In this document: positions 24,582-31,113 of the stretch, piece by piece | Layout of the letters: the number at the start of each line of letters is the position of its first letter | How positions within the stretch are numbered: the first letter of the stretch is position 1 | Source: a bacterium | GTDB taxonomy: Bacteria > Planctomycetota > UBA11346 | Length of the DNA: 32,349 bases | NCBI GenBank assembly: GCA_020049615.1 | Contig: JAIFKN010000293.1 | Coordinates: 1 to 32,349 of the forward strand | Reading direction: 5' to 3' | The notes under the pieces: model-generated | What the model was told of the DNA's origin: nothing | Database searches by the model: none | Seen by the model: only the letters and a program-made list of their open reading frames with translations | Position numbers and translations under genes: made by a program

Positions 24582-25444
24582 GCGTCACGCGGAGCGAGGT
24601 CGGCGGCTATGAGGCCTTCACCGTCGCCGGAGGCCGGCTGCGGGCGACCTGCCTGCCGGGACGAGGTGCTCATCTGACGTCGCTGCTCGCCGGTGGTCAC
24701 GAATGGCTGTGGGCGCCGCCTGGGGGTCCGAGACTGGCCCCGGTCGGTTCAGACAGCGATTTCAAGCCGCATCGTGAAGGATGCGACGACTGCTTCCCGA
24801 CCATCACCGAGGATGTGGTCCTGGGCGTGCATTACGAGGATCACGGCCTGGTCTGGCACCGCCCCTGGCGCGTCCTTTCCGCGGTGGAGCGACTGCATCT
24901 GGCGATCGACCTGCCCACCTGCGGCCTGACGTGCGAACGCATCATCGCTCCGGACGGCGACGGCCTGCGCCTGGAATGGCGCATCCGCAATCGCGCCGCC
25001 CATGCGGTTCCCTACCTGTGGTCCTGGCATCCGCTGTTCGCCTGGCATCCCGGTGACCGGCTCGAGCTGCCGGGAGCGGCCCTGGTCCGCCTGCGCCTGC
25101 ACCGCAGGCGCGAGGACCTCAGCTGGCCAGATCCCGCACCGGGTTACGACCTGTCGGCGGGCGAGATCGGTTCCGACACCGCGCTGAAGGGGTTCGTGCC
25201 AGACCGCGCCTCGGCCATCCTGCGCAGCGGCGGCAGCAGCCTGACGATGCGGTGGGATCCGCTCGTCCTGCCGTGGACCGGTGTCTACATCAACCGGCTG
25301 CCAGGGGAGGAGCAATGGGCGCTCGAGCCGACCAACGTGTGCGCTGATCGGCTCAGCCGCATGGCTGCCGTTCCACCCACGGCACGGCTGCCGGCGCATG
25401 GCGAACGGTGCTGGACGATCCGCCTGCAGCCAGGCCGGACCTGA
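24578..25444 (+). CDS. Aldose 1-epimerase-like (galactose mutarotase fold) protein
   Basis: The 288-residue product shows family features: LPGRGAHLTSLLAGGHEWLWAPP near the N-terminus, GCDDCFPTITED, the HGLVWHRPW segment with the first conserved His, YLWSWHPLFAWHPGDRLELPG with the second, and WALEPTNVCADRL with a late Glu. Members interconvert sugar anomers or bind sugars in the cytoplasm. No signal peptide is present. Its ATG overlaps the menD stop (ATGA at 24578-24581), so it may be translated together with menD although no metabolic link to menaquinone is known. It converges on the secreted mutarotase-like gene with three bases between the stops. Substrate unknown. Confidence 0.72.
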   Translation: MSVTRSEVGGYEAFTVAGGRLRATCLPGRGAHLTSLLAGGHEWLWAPPGGPRLAPVGSDSDFKPHREGCDDCFPTITEDVVLGVHYEDHGLVWHRPWRVLSAVERLHLAIDLPTCGLTCERIIAPDGDGLRLEWRIRNRAAHAVPYLWSWHPLFAWHPGDRLELPGAALVRLRLHRRREDLSWPDPAPGYDLSAGEIGSDTALKGFVPDRASAILRSGGSSLTMRWDPLVLPWTGVYINRLPGEEQWALEPTNVCADRLSRMAAVPPTARLPAHGERCWTIRLQPGRT

Positions 25445-25447
25445 GGA

Positions 25448-26407
25448 TCAGCGCGAGGCTGGGGCACCGAAGCGGAAGGTCTGCGACCAGCGCCGGGACT
25501 CGCCGGGACGGAGGACGAAGCGCACGAAGAACTCGGGGCACAGCGCCGTGCGTTCGGCGTAGAGCGCGATCTTGGCCGGGGTCGTGTCGCCGGACAGCTC
25601 CAGCCAGGCTCCGGCGTTGGCGATGCGCAGGCTGGCCGCGCCGGGGGTCCCGGGCAGGCCATCGATGGCGGTATGCACATGCCCAGCCGGCTCCTCGAGC
25701 AGCCGCAAGGTCGCGCCTTCGACCGCCAGCGACCGGTGCGCCGCCGTCACCGGGGCGGCGTAGGTCAGCGAGTAACCGGGACCGATCGGCTTGCCATCGA
25801 AGATGATCATGGCGTGGTTGTAGTGCTCGACCGGGAGTTCGACGGCTCCGGTGTTGCGCAGTTCGCGATCGATGGCGAAGCCGTCCCCGTCTGGCAGGAG
25901 GCGGATGGTGCGGGAGCCGTGCACCGCGAACGCGCCAGCCTTCGCGTCGTGGCTGCAGGTGATGGCCTCCGGCGCCTCGACGACCGTCCAGGTCGCCCAG
26001 CTGGCAACTTCATAGGGCAGGCGGAAGAGGTATCCCTTGCGGTTCGGCCGGATCAGCGCGCCCACGCCGATCTTCAGGAATTGACCGCCGTCGGCGGCCT
26101 CGGCGAAACCGGGAGGAGAGGCGAGATGGAACTCCTCCGGGGCTCCGGCGGCGCCATCGTGGGCTTCGGGCCGGTGCGGCGGCTTGAGCAGGCCGAAGAA
26201 GGTGTGGCCGCGCAGGCTCGCCTGGGTGACGATGCCGCCGTGGTCGAAGCGGATGCCCCGGTAATGTCCGGCTGCACGATCAGGCAGGGCGAGGTCGATG
26301 CGCAGGTCGCCACGCGTCAGGGTGCGCAGGGAGCCTTCGCCGGCGACCAGTCCGACGGCGCAGGCGACGAGCAGGGCGAGGACAGCGGCGTGACGGAGAT
26401 GGCGCAT
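25448..26407 (-). CDS. Secreted protein with probable mutarotase-like beta fold
   Basis: From the ATG at 26407 the 319-residue product starts MRHLRHAAVLALLVACAVGLVAGEG, a signal peptide for export. The mature part resembles carbohydrate-binding mutarotase-like beta-sandwich proteins: HYRGIRFDHGGIVTQASLRGHTFFG, a central FAIDRELRNTGAVELPVEHYNHAMIIFDG and a late ALYAERTALCPEFFVRFVLRPGESRRWSQTF. The pairing of a HYNHAMI segment with an Arg-rich end is like uncharacterised secreted proteins of this fold. No catalytic assignment is made. The frame is open to 26452, but the signal peptide fixes the start. A TAGCTT box (26427-26432) lies 19 bases upstream and overlaps the stop of the preceding gene. 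Confidence 0.7.
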   Translation of the reverse strand: MRHLRHAAVLALLVACAVGLVAGEGSLRTLTRGDLRIDLALPDRAAGHYRGIRFDHGGIVTQASLRGHTFFGLLKPPHRPEAHDGAAGAPEEFHLASPPGFAEAADGGQFLKIGVGALIRPNRKGYLFRLPYEVASWATWTVVEAPEAITCSHDAKAGAFAVHGSRTIRLLPDGDGFAIDRELRNTGAVELPVEHYNHAMIIFDGKPIGPGYSLTYAAPVTAAHRSLAVEGATLRLLEEPAGHVHTAIDGLPGTPGAASLRIANAGAWLELSGDTTPAKIALYAERTALCPEFFVRFVLRPGESRRWSQTFRFGAPASR

Positions 26408-26429
26408 GCCGCCAGCATGCACAGCGAAG

Positions 26430-27224
26430 CTAATCGATCCACATCTCGTCATCGCAGGACGAGAAACGGGCTATCGGCAGGCCTGCCGGCCAGGCTGCAG
26501 GGGGCGCCACCAGCAGGCCTCCGGCGCGCGGTTGCGGCTCGCCGGCCGGCAGTTCGCCCCGCCGCAGCAGGCGCGGCTGTTCGAGGCGGACGAGCACCAG
26601 GCCGATGGCCGGCAGGACGCAGGCGCTCGACGGATCCTGCCACACGCAGACGGCGTGGGCCTCCGCTGTCGAGCGGTCGCGCAGCACGGTGGCTGCCGGC
26701 CAGGCCGACTCGCGTTCGCGGCGCCAGCGCCACAAGCGCAGCGAATCGCCGCGACCCATGCGCGCCAGGTCGGTGCGCGTCTCGATCTGCGCGGTGTGCT
26801 GGCGCTCCCAGCTGGCCAGGGCCCGCGGACGGTTCCAGGCGAATGGGCCGGGTTCGGCGTCCTTGTGCTCCTGGATGTCCTCGCAGTCGAGGGCGAACGA
26901 GCCGGGCACGGCGGCGAGCACGCGTTCGATCAGCTGGAAGCCCTCGACCGCCTGCCAGTGCGGGCAGACCAGCGGCAGCTGGATGGCCAGCCGCAGCGGC
27001 GTCCAGCCGGCGTAGGCGCGCGGCGGATGCTGCACGTCCTCCTCGATCGGCGGGGAGCCGAGATCGAGGACTGCCCGGGCGCCGGTCGCGGGGTCGGCCC
27101 AGGTGCCGGGGCGGTAGCCTCCGCCGCCCTGCAGCCGGCAGCCGAGGCCGGTCAGGATGTCGGCCACCACCTCCTCGTCAGGTGTGTCGTCGCCTTCGCG
27201 CAGATAACATTCGAAGCGCTGCAT
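26430..27224 (-). CDS. Uncharacterised protein coupled to a Nudix hydrolase
   Basis: The 264-residue product starts MQRFECYLREGDDTPDEEVVADILTGLGC. It has a Gly/Asp-rich early part, a central LAIQLPLVCPHWQAVEGFQLIERVLAAVPG segment and SFALDCEDIQEH, and a Trp/Arg-rich region (SLRLWRWRRERESAW). I do not recognise a family, and no signal peptide or membrane segment is seen. Its ATG shares one base with the stop of the Nudix gene (TGATG), so the two are probably translated from one message. The longer open frame upstream of 27224 is a shadow of the Nudix gene. The stop is TAG, followed 22 bases later by the start of the secreted mutarotase-like gene. Confidence 0.7.
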   Translation of the reverse strand: MQRFECYLREGDDTPDEEVVADILTGLGCRLQGGGGYRPGTWADPATGARAVLDLGSPPIEEDVQHPPRAYAGWTPLRLAIQLPLVCPHWQAVEGFQLIERVLAAVPGSFALDCEDIQEHKDAEPGPFAWNRPRALASWERQHTAQIETRTDLARMGRGDSLRLWRWRRERESAWPAATVLRDRSTAEAHAVCVWQDPSSACVLPAIGLVLVRLEQPRLLRRGELPAGEPQPRAGGLLVAPPAAWPAGLPIARFSSCDDEMWID

Positions 27225-27637
27225 CAGCGGTAGCGGAAGTCGCGCAGATGGGCGCGGAACAGGGCCCGCAGGCTCTCGTAGGGCATGCGCTCGATCACAC
27301 CCTTGGCGTCGAACCAGCCGGCGCGGTCGTGCTCGTGCGACAGGACGACGCGGTCCTGCATGGTGCGGGCCGGGTAGTAGGCGACCTGCTTGGGGCTGCC
27401 GTCGGACAGGCGGTAGACCAGCAGGCGCGGGGTGCCGTCGAGGGCGACCAGGGCGATGCCGCACTCCTCGGCGCACTCGCGCAGGGCGGCGGTGACGTCA
27501 TCCTCGCCGTCCTCGGCGTGGCCCTTGGGGAAGCCCCATTCGCCGCGCTTGCGGTTGCGCAGCAGCAGCCAGCTGCGCCGGCCGCCGGATTCGCGGCGCA
27601 GCAGCAGGCCGGCGGCGCGGATGAGCTCGTCTTCCAT
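27224..27637 (-). CDS. Nudix hydrolase
   Basis: The 137-residue product has a perfect Nudix box, GX5EX7REXXEEXG, in GHAEDGEDDVTAALRECAEECG (residues 39-60). The acidic pair binds Mg for pyrophosphate hydrolysis. The GEWGFPKGHAEDGE lead-in and the late VLSHEHDRAGWFDAKGV segment resemble the diadenosine tetraphosphatase or RNA pyrophosphohydrolase-like branches. The substrate is not decided. In-frame starts exist at 27646 (GTG), 27643 and 27637. I chose 27637 because a TAGCGT box ends seven bases before it, the spacing seen at other genes here. It is coupled to the unknown gene downstream. Confidence 0.88.
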   Translation of the reverse strand: MEDELIRAAGLLLRRESGGRRSWLLLRNRKRGEWGFPKGHAEDGEDDVTAALRECAEECGIALVALDGTPRLLVYRLSDGSPKQVAYYPARTMQDRVVLSHEHDRAGWFDAKGVIERMPYESLRALFRAHLRDFRYR

Positions 27638-27644
27638 CGCCATC

Positions 27645-27650
27645 ACGCTA
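27645..27650 (-). promoter_or_regulatory. TAnnnT (-10-like) box of the Nudix gene
   Basis: TAGCGT on the minus strand is followed by seven bases and the ATG at 27637. It lies between the stop of the membrane-protein gene and the Nudix start, so the Nudix pair may have its own transcript. Confidence 0.35.
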
Positions 27651-27659
27651 AGGCCGGAC

Positions 27660-28085
27660 TCAGCGGTCGCCAGCGGGGCGGCGGGGGGCGCGACGCGGCA
27701 GGTCCGCGAGCAGCCCGGCGACGCGGTCGGCTGTCGTCCGCGCCACCCAGGTGGCTAGCGGCATCTCGCGACCGGCCTGGTGCAGGACCACGGTCCACGC
27801 CCCGCCGGCCGGCAGCACCTCCAGTTCGCCGCCGCCGACGCCGAAGGCGTAGATGCGGCGGAACAGCCAGCCATCGTGGATCTCCAGGCCCTGCCCAGTG
27901 CGACGCAGCTCGCGCCTGCCGCTGAGGGCGAGAGCCGGCAGCAGCAGGAACAGCGCCGGTATCCAGGCCATCCAGCCGATGCCCCAGCCCCAGCCGATAC
28001 CGAGGACGGTGAGGCCTGCGGAGGTGGCGAAGCAGACCAGCGAAGCAAGCAGGCGCAGGGGGCCGCCGATGACGATGGGTTCCAC
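27660..28085 (-). CDS. Small membrane protein, unknown function
   Basis: The 141-residue product from a GTG at 28085 begins MEPIVIGGPLRLLASL. Two adjoining hydrophobic segments follow (ASLVCFATSAGLTVLGIGWGWGI and WMAWIPALFLLLPALAL, residues about 12-50). A cytoplasmic-type beta-rich tail then has RRTGQGLEIHDGWLFRRIYAFGVGGGELEVL. The layout of two membrane helices followed by a PH-like beta segment occurs in several small bacterial membrane proteins. I cannot name a family. An AAGGA Shine-Dalgarno-like run lies about ten bases before the GTG. The frame is open far upstream, but that part is a shadow of the divergent exonuclease gene. Confidence 0.6.
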   Translation of the reverse strand: MEPIVIGGPLRLLASLVCFATSAGLTVLGIGWGWGIGWMAWIPALFLLLPALALSGRRELRRTGQGLEIHDGWLFRRIYAFGVGGGELEVLPAGGAWTVVLHQAGREMPLATWVARTTADRVAGLLADLPRRAPRRPAGDR

Positions 28086-28132
28086 CCCGGCATCCTTCCG
28101 CCAGGCGCCGTTCGACAACCGGCTGGCGCCCC

Positions 28133-28138
28133 TACCCT
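28133..28138 (+). promoter_or_regulatory. TAnnnT (-10-like) box of the exonuclease gene
   Basis: TACCCT is followed by seven bases and the ATG at 28146. TTCGAC lies 16 bases upstream (28111-28116) as a possible -35. Confidence 0.4.
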
Positions 28139-28145
28139 CGCGGGC

Positions 28146-29000
28146 ATGAGCGACCGCGCCGCCTTCCTCGTCTTCGACCTCGAATCGGTGGTGGATGGCC
28201 GCCTGGTGCAGCTGTCGCGCTTCCCCGACCAGCCGCAGCTGACCCCGGCCGAGGCGATCAAGCGCTGGCAGGAGCAGCTGGTCGCCGCCGGCAAGAGCGA
28301 CTTCATCCCGCACACCTACCATCTGCCGGTGTCGGTGGCGATCGCCCGGGTCGCCGACGACTTCACCCTGATCGACGTCAAGAACCTCGACCGGCCGAAG
28401 TTCCGTCCGCAGGTCATCGCGCGGATGTTCTGGAACGGCTGGCGCAAGCATCTCGAGAAGAACCGCGGCGAACCGCCGTGCTTCGTCACCTTCAACGGCC
28501 GCTTCTTCGATCTGCCGGTGATGGAGCATTGCGCCTACCGCTTCGGCATCCCGGTGCCGGAGTGGTTCCGCATGGACGGGCCGGGCTACCAGCAGCCGCG
28601 CAACCGCTACAACACCACCTACCATTTCGACGTGCAGGAGTTCATCACCAACGCCGGCGCAACCCACGCCAACGGGGGCCTGGATCTCTTCACCAAGCTG
28701 GTCGGTGGCTGCGGCAAGATGGACACCAAGGGCAGCATGGTGCAGGAGCTGTGGAACCGCGGCGAGCACGAGCGCATCGACGACTACTGCACCTGCGACG
28801 CCATCGACACCTACCTGGTGTTCCTGCGCTGCAACCTACTGATGGGCCGCATCAGCCCGGAGGCCGAGCTGCAGGGCTGGGCCTCGGCCAAGCGTGTCGC
28901 CGAATCGCTGGCCCCGCGCAGTGTCGCGGCCTCGGAATACGCCCGGCTGCTGGCGCGGCGTGAGCCGCCGGGTGATGATGTGGATGCATTCCTGCCGTGA
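28146..29000 (+). CDS. Predicted 3'-5' exonuclease, PolB-related (COG3298 family)
   Basis: The 284-residue product carries the DEDD exonuclease motifs of the family related to the proofreading domain of PolB. Exo I is AFLVFDLESVVDG (Asp10-x-Glu12). Exo II lies in CFVTFNGRFFDLPVMEHCAYRFGIP, and Exo III is the YCTCDAIDTY type (Tyr and Asp four apart). HFDVQEFI and GGLDLFTKLVG lie between. These enzymes degrade single-stranded nucleic acid with two metal ions; the cellular role of this family is unknown. The ATG at 28146 fits the family start and a TAnnnT box. Its TGA (28998-29000) is followed by one base and the second telomere-like repeat. Confidence 0.88.
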   Translation: MSDRAAFLVFDLESVVDGRLVQLSRFPDQPQLTPAEAIKRWQEQLVAAGKSDFIPHTYHLPVSVAIARVADDFTLIDVKNLDRPKFRPQVIARMFWNGWRKHLEKNRGEPPCFVTFNGRFFDLPVMEHCAYRFGIPVPEWFRMDGPGYQQPRNRYNTTYHFDVQEFITNAGATHANGGLDLFTKLVGGCGKMDTKGSMVQELWNRGEHERIDDYCTCDAIDTYLVFLRCNLLMGRISPEAELQGWASAKRVAESLAPRSVAASEYARLLARREPPGDDVDAFLP

Positions 29001-29150
29001 GTCATTGCCCCAGGGGTTAGGGGTTAGGGCCGTGTTCTTATGCCGTGAGTGTTGCCAATGGCGCTGCCCTGTGGCAATGGAGTTGCCTTTCCCTAACCCC
29101 TGTGGCAATGGAGTTGCCTTTCCCCTGACCCCTAACCCCTGTGGCAATGC
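29001..29150. repeat. Telomere-like inverted-repeat element, copy 2 (exonuclease-uvrC)
   Basis: The left arm 29002-29029 (TCATTGCCCC then three G-runs) matches the copy 1 left arm. The distal right arm (29122-29149) is its inverse with two differences and ends in the uvrC start ATG (29147). Between them lies a second right-type arm (29091-29110). A TGTGGCAATGGAGTTGCC unit occurs twice (29070-29087 and 29101-29118), each forming a GGCAA/TTGCC mini-hairpin. Left arms read TTGCCCCAGGGG and right arms TTGCCACAGGGG (inverse sense), as in copy 1 apart from one extra C there. Confidence 0.85.
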
Positions 29151-30475
29151 TTCCCGAACAACTCCTCGCCAAGATCGCCACCGTCCCCGACGACCCCGGC
29201 TGCTACCTGTGGAAGGACGCCGAGGACCGGGTCATCTACGTCGGCAAGGCCAAGCATCTGCGGCGCCGGGTGGTCAGCTACGTGCAGCGCCTCGAGGACC
29301 ACCAGCCGCGGACCCTGCGCATGCTGCAGGAGGCGGTCGACATCGAGTGGCTGATCGCCGGCTCCGAAGTCGAGGCCCTGCTGACCGAATCGCTGCTGAT
29401 CAAGGAACTGCAGCCGCGCTTCAACGTCCTGCTCAAGGACGGCAAGGACTACCCGCTGCTGGCGATCACCCGCGAGGAGTTCCCCCGCGTCTTCGTCACC
29501 CGCGACCGGCGCCTGGCCGACGCCGACCTGATCGGCCCGTTCACCAGCGGGACCGACCTGCGCCGGGCCTACCACTTCCTGCAGCGCGCCTTCCGCTTCC
29601 GCACCTGCGAACTCGACATCCACGAGACTGATCCGGTGCGGCGCTCGTTCGCGCCCTGCCTCAACTGGCATATCAAGCGCTGCAGCGCGCCGTGCACCAC
29701 GAAGATCGGCGCAGCGGAGTACGGCGAGGATATCCGCGCCTTGCGCGCCTTCGTCACCGGGCGCGGGCGCGGACCGCTGCTCGGCCAGTTGCGCGAGCGC
29801 ATGCGCGCCTGCTCGGGCGAACTGCGCTTCGAGGACGCAGCGCGCATCCGCGATCAGATCCAGGCGATCGAACGCCTGTCGGAACGCGGCAAGCTGTCCG
29901 ACTACCGTGAACCATCGGCCCCGGTCATCGACATCGGCGCCGGCGTCACCGCCCTGCAGCAGCACCTCGGTCTGGTCGGCCCTGCGCGCACCATCGAAGG
30001 CTTCGACATCGCCCACCTGCACGGCGAGCACGTCGTCGCCGCCATGGTCCAGTTCGTCGGTGGGGTGCCGAACAAGGACGGCTACCGCCGCTTCCGCGTC
30101 AAGGGCGCCATCGACCTGAAGCGCAATGATGACTTCGCCAGCATGCAGGAGGTGGTCGGGCGCCGCTATCGCCGCCTGCGCGATGAAGGCCAGGCCCTGC
30201 CCGACCTGGTGCTGATTGATGGCGGGTTGGGACAGCTCAATGCCGCGCTCGAGGCCTTGGCTGCGGAAGGGGTGCAACTGCCGGCTATCGTCGGCCTGGC
30301 CAAGCGCGAAGAGACGATCATCCTGCCGGGCGGGCGGAGCCTGCGTCTGCAGCGGCGCGATGCCGGGCTGCGTCTGCTGCAATATGTCCGCGACGAGGCC
30401 CACCGCTTCTGCCGACGGTACTACCACCTGCTGCAGCGTCAGGCGCTTGGACAGCCGTCCCAGCAGGATCCTTGA
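29147..30475 (+). CDS. uvrC: Excinuclease ABC subunit C lacking the C-terminal (HhH)2 domain
   Basis: The 442-residue product has the UvrC order. The GIY-YIG nuclease (about residues 10-90) carries GCYLWKDAEDRVIYVGKAKHLRRRV and ESLLIKELQPRFNVLLKDGKDYP. A Cys cluster follows (CLNWHIKRCSAPC), then the UVR helix pair (FEDAARIRDQIQAIERL). The RNase H-like nuclease has its Asp in IEGFDIAHLHG, Asp in LVLIDGGLGQLNAAL and His in RDEAHRFCRRYYH. It then stops, whereas typical UvrC (about 600 residues) continues with two helix-hairpin-helix motifs needed for DNA binding in E. coli UvrC. No remnant of them is visible downstream. UvrC makes both incisions in nucleotide excision repair. The start (ATG 29147, or GTG 29141) lies in the right arm of the repeat, with no Shine-Dalgarno sequence. 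Confidence 0.9.
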   Translation: MLPEQLLAKIATVPDDPGCYLWKDAEDRVIYVGKAKHLRRRVVSYVQRLEDHQPRTLRMLQEAVDIEWLIAGSEVEALLTESLLIKELQPRFNVLLKDGKDYPLLAITREEFPRVFVTRDRRLADADLIGPFTSGTDLRRAYHFLQRAFRFRTCELDIHETDPVRRSFAPCLNWHIKRCSAPCTTKIGAAEYGEDIRALRAFVTGRGRGPLLGQLRERMRACSGELRFEDAARIRDQIQAIERLSERGKLSDYREPSAPVIDIGAGVTALQQHLGLVGPARTIEGFDIAHLHGEHVVAAMVQFVGGVPNKDGYRRFRVKGAIDLKRNDDFASMQEVVGRRYRRLRDEGQALPDLVLIDGGLGQLNAALEALAAEGVQLPAIVGLAKREETIILPGGRSLRLQRRDAGLRLLQYVRDEAHRFCRRYYHLLQRQALGQPSQQDP

Positions 30476-30499
30476 GGGATTGATACGAACTGCTAAGGT
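30472..30499 (+). promoter_or_regulatory. Putative promoter of the STAS-like gene
   Basis: TTGAGG (30472-30477), a 16-base spacer and TAAGGT (30494-30499) lie six bases before the ATG at 30506. The -35 overlaps the uvrC stop. This is the best-formed of the TAnnnT promoters in the window. Confidence 0.45.
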
Positions 30500-30505
30500 C
30501 CGCCC

Positions 30506-31090
30506 ATGACCGAGAGCACGGGTCCGGCTCCGAGCGCCGCATTGGCGTCCTGGCTGGCTGCCCCATCCGATCCACAGCGGCTCGCCGCCCTGGTGGCCGC
30601 TGCGGCCGTCGCGCCCATCCCGGGCTCGACGATCGAGCGCCTGCCCGCCGAAGGCATCGCGGCGCTGCAGCGCAGCGAGGGGGTGCGCTTTGCCGGTTTG
30701 CGGCCGACCGTGCGGGCAGCTGCGCTGGTTGCTGGTCTCGCAACCCGTCTCGGCCTCAGGCCTGCCGATGACGAGCGCCGCGAACTTGAGCACCTCCCCT
30801 TCTCCTTGGTGGTGTCGGGGCGTGAGGTGGTGTTGGAGGTATGCGCCTCGTCCGAGCGCCGGCACAACATCGGCCAGCCGTTCTACCACCAGTGGGCAGC
30901 CGGGGTCGGGGCTGATGCCGTGGTCATCGACTGCCACCGTGTCGAGCACGTCAACTCGGTGTTGATTGCGTGGATGCTGCAGATCGTCCAGTCATCGAAG
31001 CCGGTCCCGGTGCAGGTGCGAGGCGCCCGCGCCCAGGTCGTGACCCAGCTGAGGCAACTGCGGCTCGACCACCTGATGAAGATCGCCTGA
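30506..31090 (+). CDS. STAS-like domain protein
   Basis: The 194-residue product has an Ala-rich N-terminal part (1-95) with no known domain. From about residue 96 it has a STAS-like fold: FSLVVSGREVVLEV, then AVVIDCHRVEHVNSVLIAWMLQIV, then VPVQVRGARAQVVTQLRQLRLDHLMKI. In anti-sigma-factor antagonists the strand-loop before the second helix carries a phosphorylatable Ser (DSSG). Here the aligned sequence is VNSVL, with Ser151 as the candidate. Such proteins act in partner-switching regulation of sigma factors or in second-messenger circuits. The converging hybrid kinase gene could be a signalling neighbour, but there is no direct evidence. It starts 30 bases after uvrC, with its own promoter-like boxes. 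Confidence 0.65.
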   Translation: MTESTGPAPSAALASWLAAPSDPQRLAALVAAAAVAPIPGSTIERLPAEGIAALQRSEGVRFAGLRPTVRAAALVAGLATRLGLRPADDERRELEHLPFSLVVSGREVVLEVCASSERRHNIGQPFYHQWAAGVGADAVVIDCHRVEHVNSVLIAWMLQIVQSSKPVPVQVRGARAQVVTQLRQLRLDHLMKIA

Positions 31091-31099
31091 CAGGCGGTC
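31081..31099 (+). terminator. Hairpin with the STAS gene stop codon in its loop
   Basis: Arms GATCGCC (31081-31087) and GGCGGTC (31093-31099) pair over 7 bp with one G-T wobble. The TGACA loop contains the stop. It lies between convergent genes and may act in both directions. No T-run follows. Confidence 0.4.
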
Positions 31100-31113
31100 G
31101 GATCTCAGGATCC
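31100..31113 (-). terminator. Small hairpin with the histidine kinase stop codon in its loop
   Basis: GGATC (31100-31104) and GATCC (31109-31113) form a perfect 5-bp stem. The loop reads CTGA on the minus strand and contains the TGA stop at 31105-31107. It directly adjoins the STAS hairpin. Confidence 0.3.

Noticed and set aside
25673..27925. A 750-residue plus-strand frame over the mutarotase-like, unknown and Nudix genes.
   Set aside because: It is very Arg/Ala/Gly-rich without motifs, while the opposite strand encodes a signal peptide and a perfect Nudix box.
27660..28769. The full 369-codon minus-strand frame as one protein.
   Set aside because: Its first 228 codons are antisense to the exonuclease gene and have no membrane segment or motif; only the last 141 codons look like a protein.
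21754..29150. The two telomere-like elements considered as the boundaries of one large composite transposon or island.
   Set aside because: Each locus already contains both a left-type and a right-type arm, in the same polarity, and the genes between are ordinary core genes without a transposase or composition change.
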